A DNA stretch of 64,000 nt from Stanieria sp964562685 (GTDB taxonomy: Bacteria; Cyanobacteriota; Cyanobacteriia; Cyanobacteriales; Xenococcaceae), in the NCBI GenBank assembly GCA_964562685.1, contig CAZLUP010000015.1, positions 6,939 to 70,938 on the forward strand, written 5' to 3'. Made by a program: the position numbers and the translations under genes. Below, in pieces: positions 62,942 to 64,000 of this stretch. Every line of letters begins with the position of its first letter. The stretch's first letter is position 1. The notes under the pieces were generated by a model. That model did no database searches. It was not told the DNA's origin and was given only the letters and a program-made list of their open reading frames with translations.

Positions 62942-62980
62942 GTTGACACTCCGCACGAATAAAGTTCGTGGGATTCTTGG
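62942..62980 (-). mobile_element. Right-end hairpin of an IS200/IS605-type element
   Basis: CACGAA (62954-62959) and TTCGTG (62965-62970) form the stem, within TTGACACTCC ... GGGATTCTT. It lies directly after the tnpB stop. In TnpB systems this end also yields the guide (omega) RNA. Confidence 0.7.
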
Positions 62981-62981
62981 T

Positions 62982-63989
62982 TCACTGACTCAACTTACTT
63001 TGGCAGGTATTACTACCAACCAGAATAGAGGTTGTGTCTCCCCAAGCGTTTAGGTCTAATATCTCATTAGACCAACTTCCGATATGCCCTATCGTAGCTT
63101 TTTGGAGAATGCACAATGAGGCTGCGTAGTCTCGGTCTAGTACTGGTATACCGCAATCACATACATGAGTACGAGTAGAAAGAGATTTTTTAACTCTTTT
63201 ACCACACCCAGGACAGTCTGACGTGGTGTAGTGCGGAGGTACGGCAATTGTTAGTCTGCCATACTTCAAACCAAAATACTCAATCCACTTTCTTAATTGT
63301 GACCATGCAGCGTCATTAATACTTTTAGCTAGTTTTTTATTCCGCACAAGGTTTTTAACCTTTAAATCTTCGTAGGCAATTAAGTCGTTTGACTGTATTA
63401 AACGGAGTGCTTTTTCTTTAGCAAACTCTTCTCGCTGCCTAGTTACTTTTAAATGAGCCTTGGCGTATTTGTTCCTGGCTTTAATGTAATTCTTGGACTG
63501 TTTTTGATTCTTTTTAAACTTCCTGCTTTTTCTTCTGTTCAGTTTATTTAATCTTTTTTCTGCTTTCCTATAGTATTTAGGACACTCAACTGTTTCATTG
63601 TTACTATCACAATAGAAATATTTTAAACCAACATCTATTGCTACACATTTTTTAGTAGGTTCTAGCTGTAACGTAATATCTCTAGGGTCGAGTTTAAGCA
63701 TTAACTGAACGAAATAGCCATCGGCTCTCCTGATTATTCGTACTCGTTGAATTTGCCATTCTTGGAAATACAATAAATCTCGACTCCCGATTAGTTTTAA
63801 TTCACCAATGTTTTTACCATCAGTGAAAGTGATTCTTTTGGTGTCTCGGTTTAATTTCCAACCTGACTTTTTAAATTCAACTGAACGAGTACGTTTTGAG
63901 TATTTGGGGTAGCCCTTTTTGCCTGGAATATTTTGCTTGCAGTTAGTTTGACATACTCCCCGGCGTGAACGCACGGGGATTCTTGACAC
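62982..63989 (-). pseudogene. tnpB: 5'-truncated IS200/IS605 TnpB
   Basis: 335 residues. RuvC acids are Asp119 (AIDVGLKY), Glu207 (IAYEDLK) and the DRD at 285-287; the zinc ribbon CPGC...CDC is intact. Homology begins near residue 20 (PGKKGYPKYSKRTRSVE): roughly 70-100 N-terminal residues are missing and replaced by about 17 residues translated from an insertion-sequence end. Probably inactive. Confidence 0.85.
63948..63986 (-). mobile_element. Second IS200/IS605-type end within the tnpB 5' region
   Basis: TTGACATACTCCCC ... CGGGGATTCTTG repeats the flanking words of the end at 62942-62980, in the same orientation, with an imperfect hairpin (CGTG/CACG, loop AACG-like). It likely belongs to another element extending beyond the window and marks where tnpB was cut. 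Confidence 0.65.
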
Positions 63990-64000
63990 ATCATTTCAAC

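Overview
The window is an AT-rich, HIP1-rich (GCGATCGC) piece of a cyanobacterial chromosome. Photosynthesis genes settle the group: psbH, psbN, psaC, phycobilisome linkers (truncated cpcC, cpcD), pcyA, atpD/atpC, PSRP-3/Ycf65, a helical carotenoid protein and a cyanobacterial cysteine/cystine lyase. Gene content, base composition and the many small repeats would fit a unicellular or baeocystous genus such as Stanieria/Pleurocapsa, but that genus guess is inference only.

Layout. 1-19 kb is mostly housekeeping: DUF4359, cupin, cutA, a pentapeptide-repeat protein, an HTH protein, carA, an OmpR-type regulator, tatA, psbH/psbN, an AI-2E-type permease, a DUF39 homocysteine-biosynthesis protein, a TPR protein, atpD-atpC, ycf65, a HAD hydrolase, mutT, DUF760 and two group-2-like sigma factors around a histidine phosphatase. 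19.6-20.2 kb is a decayed SDR gene. 20-29 kb is a sensory block: two receiver-kinase hybrids, an Rcp1-like receiver, a four-PAS kinase with an ethylene-receptor-like membrane domain, a NarL-type regulator, a stand-alone helical carotenoid protein, a single receiver and a DUF2294 protein. 29-31.2 kb is a rearranged phycobilisome locus: a 107-bp MITE, then a 5'-truncated DUF2294 gene abutting a 5'-truncated rod-linker gene back to back, then cpcD and pcyA. 31.5-35.9 kb is a second signalling operon (PAS-GAF-PAS kinase, receiver, five-module response regulator).

36-64 kb is mixed: ABC1 kinase, M42 peptidase, GT39-like membrane protein, SDR, a 354-bp terminal-inverted-repeat element, a small basic protein plus RRM protein, DUF3747, psaC, a TM0106-type nuclease, cysteine/cystine lyase, a dead VapBC-like remnant, a hemerythrin-like protein, a TIGR04283-type glycosyltransferase with an in-frame octamer-repeat insertion, a pseudo-orthocaspase, sat, a lumenal-type peroxiredoxin, a membrane Ser/Thr kinase, a glycosyltransferase, a broken haemagglutinin-like gene and a 5'-truncated IS200/IS605 tnpB.

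Functional themes are light/stress sensing coupled to phycobilisome and carotenoid genes, and visible genome decay driven by small repeats and insertion sequences. I saw no CRISPR array, tRNA or rRNA. The observations I rate highest are the ethylene-receptor-like kinase that keeps the copper ligands but has Asn at the Asp25 position, the head-to-head truncated DUF2294/cpcC junction, the Tyr/Ser pseudo-orthocaspase, and the tandem octamer repeat translated inside a glycosyltransferase.
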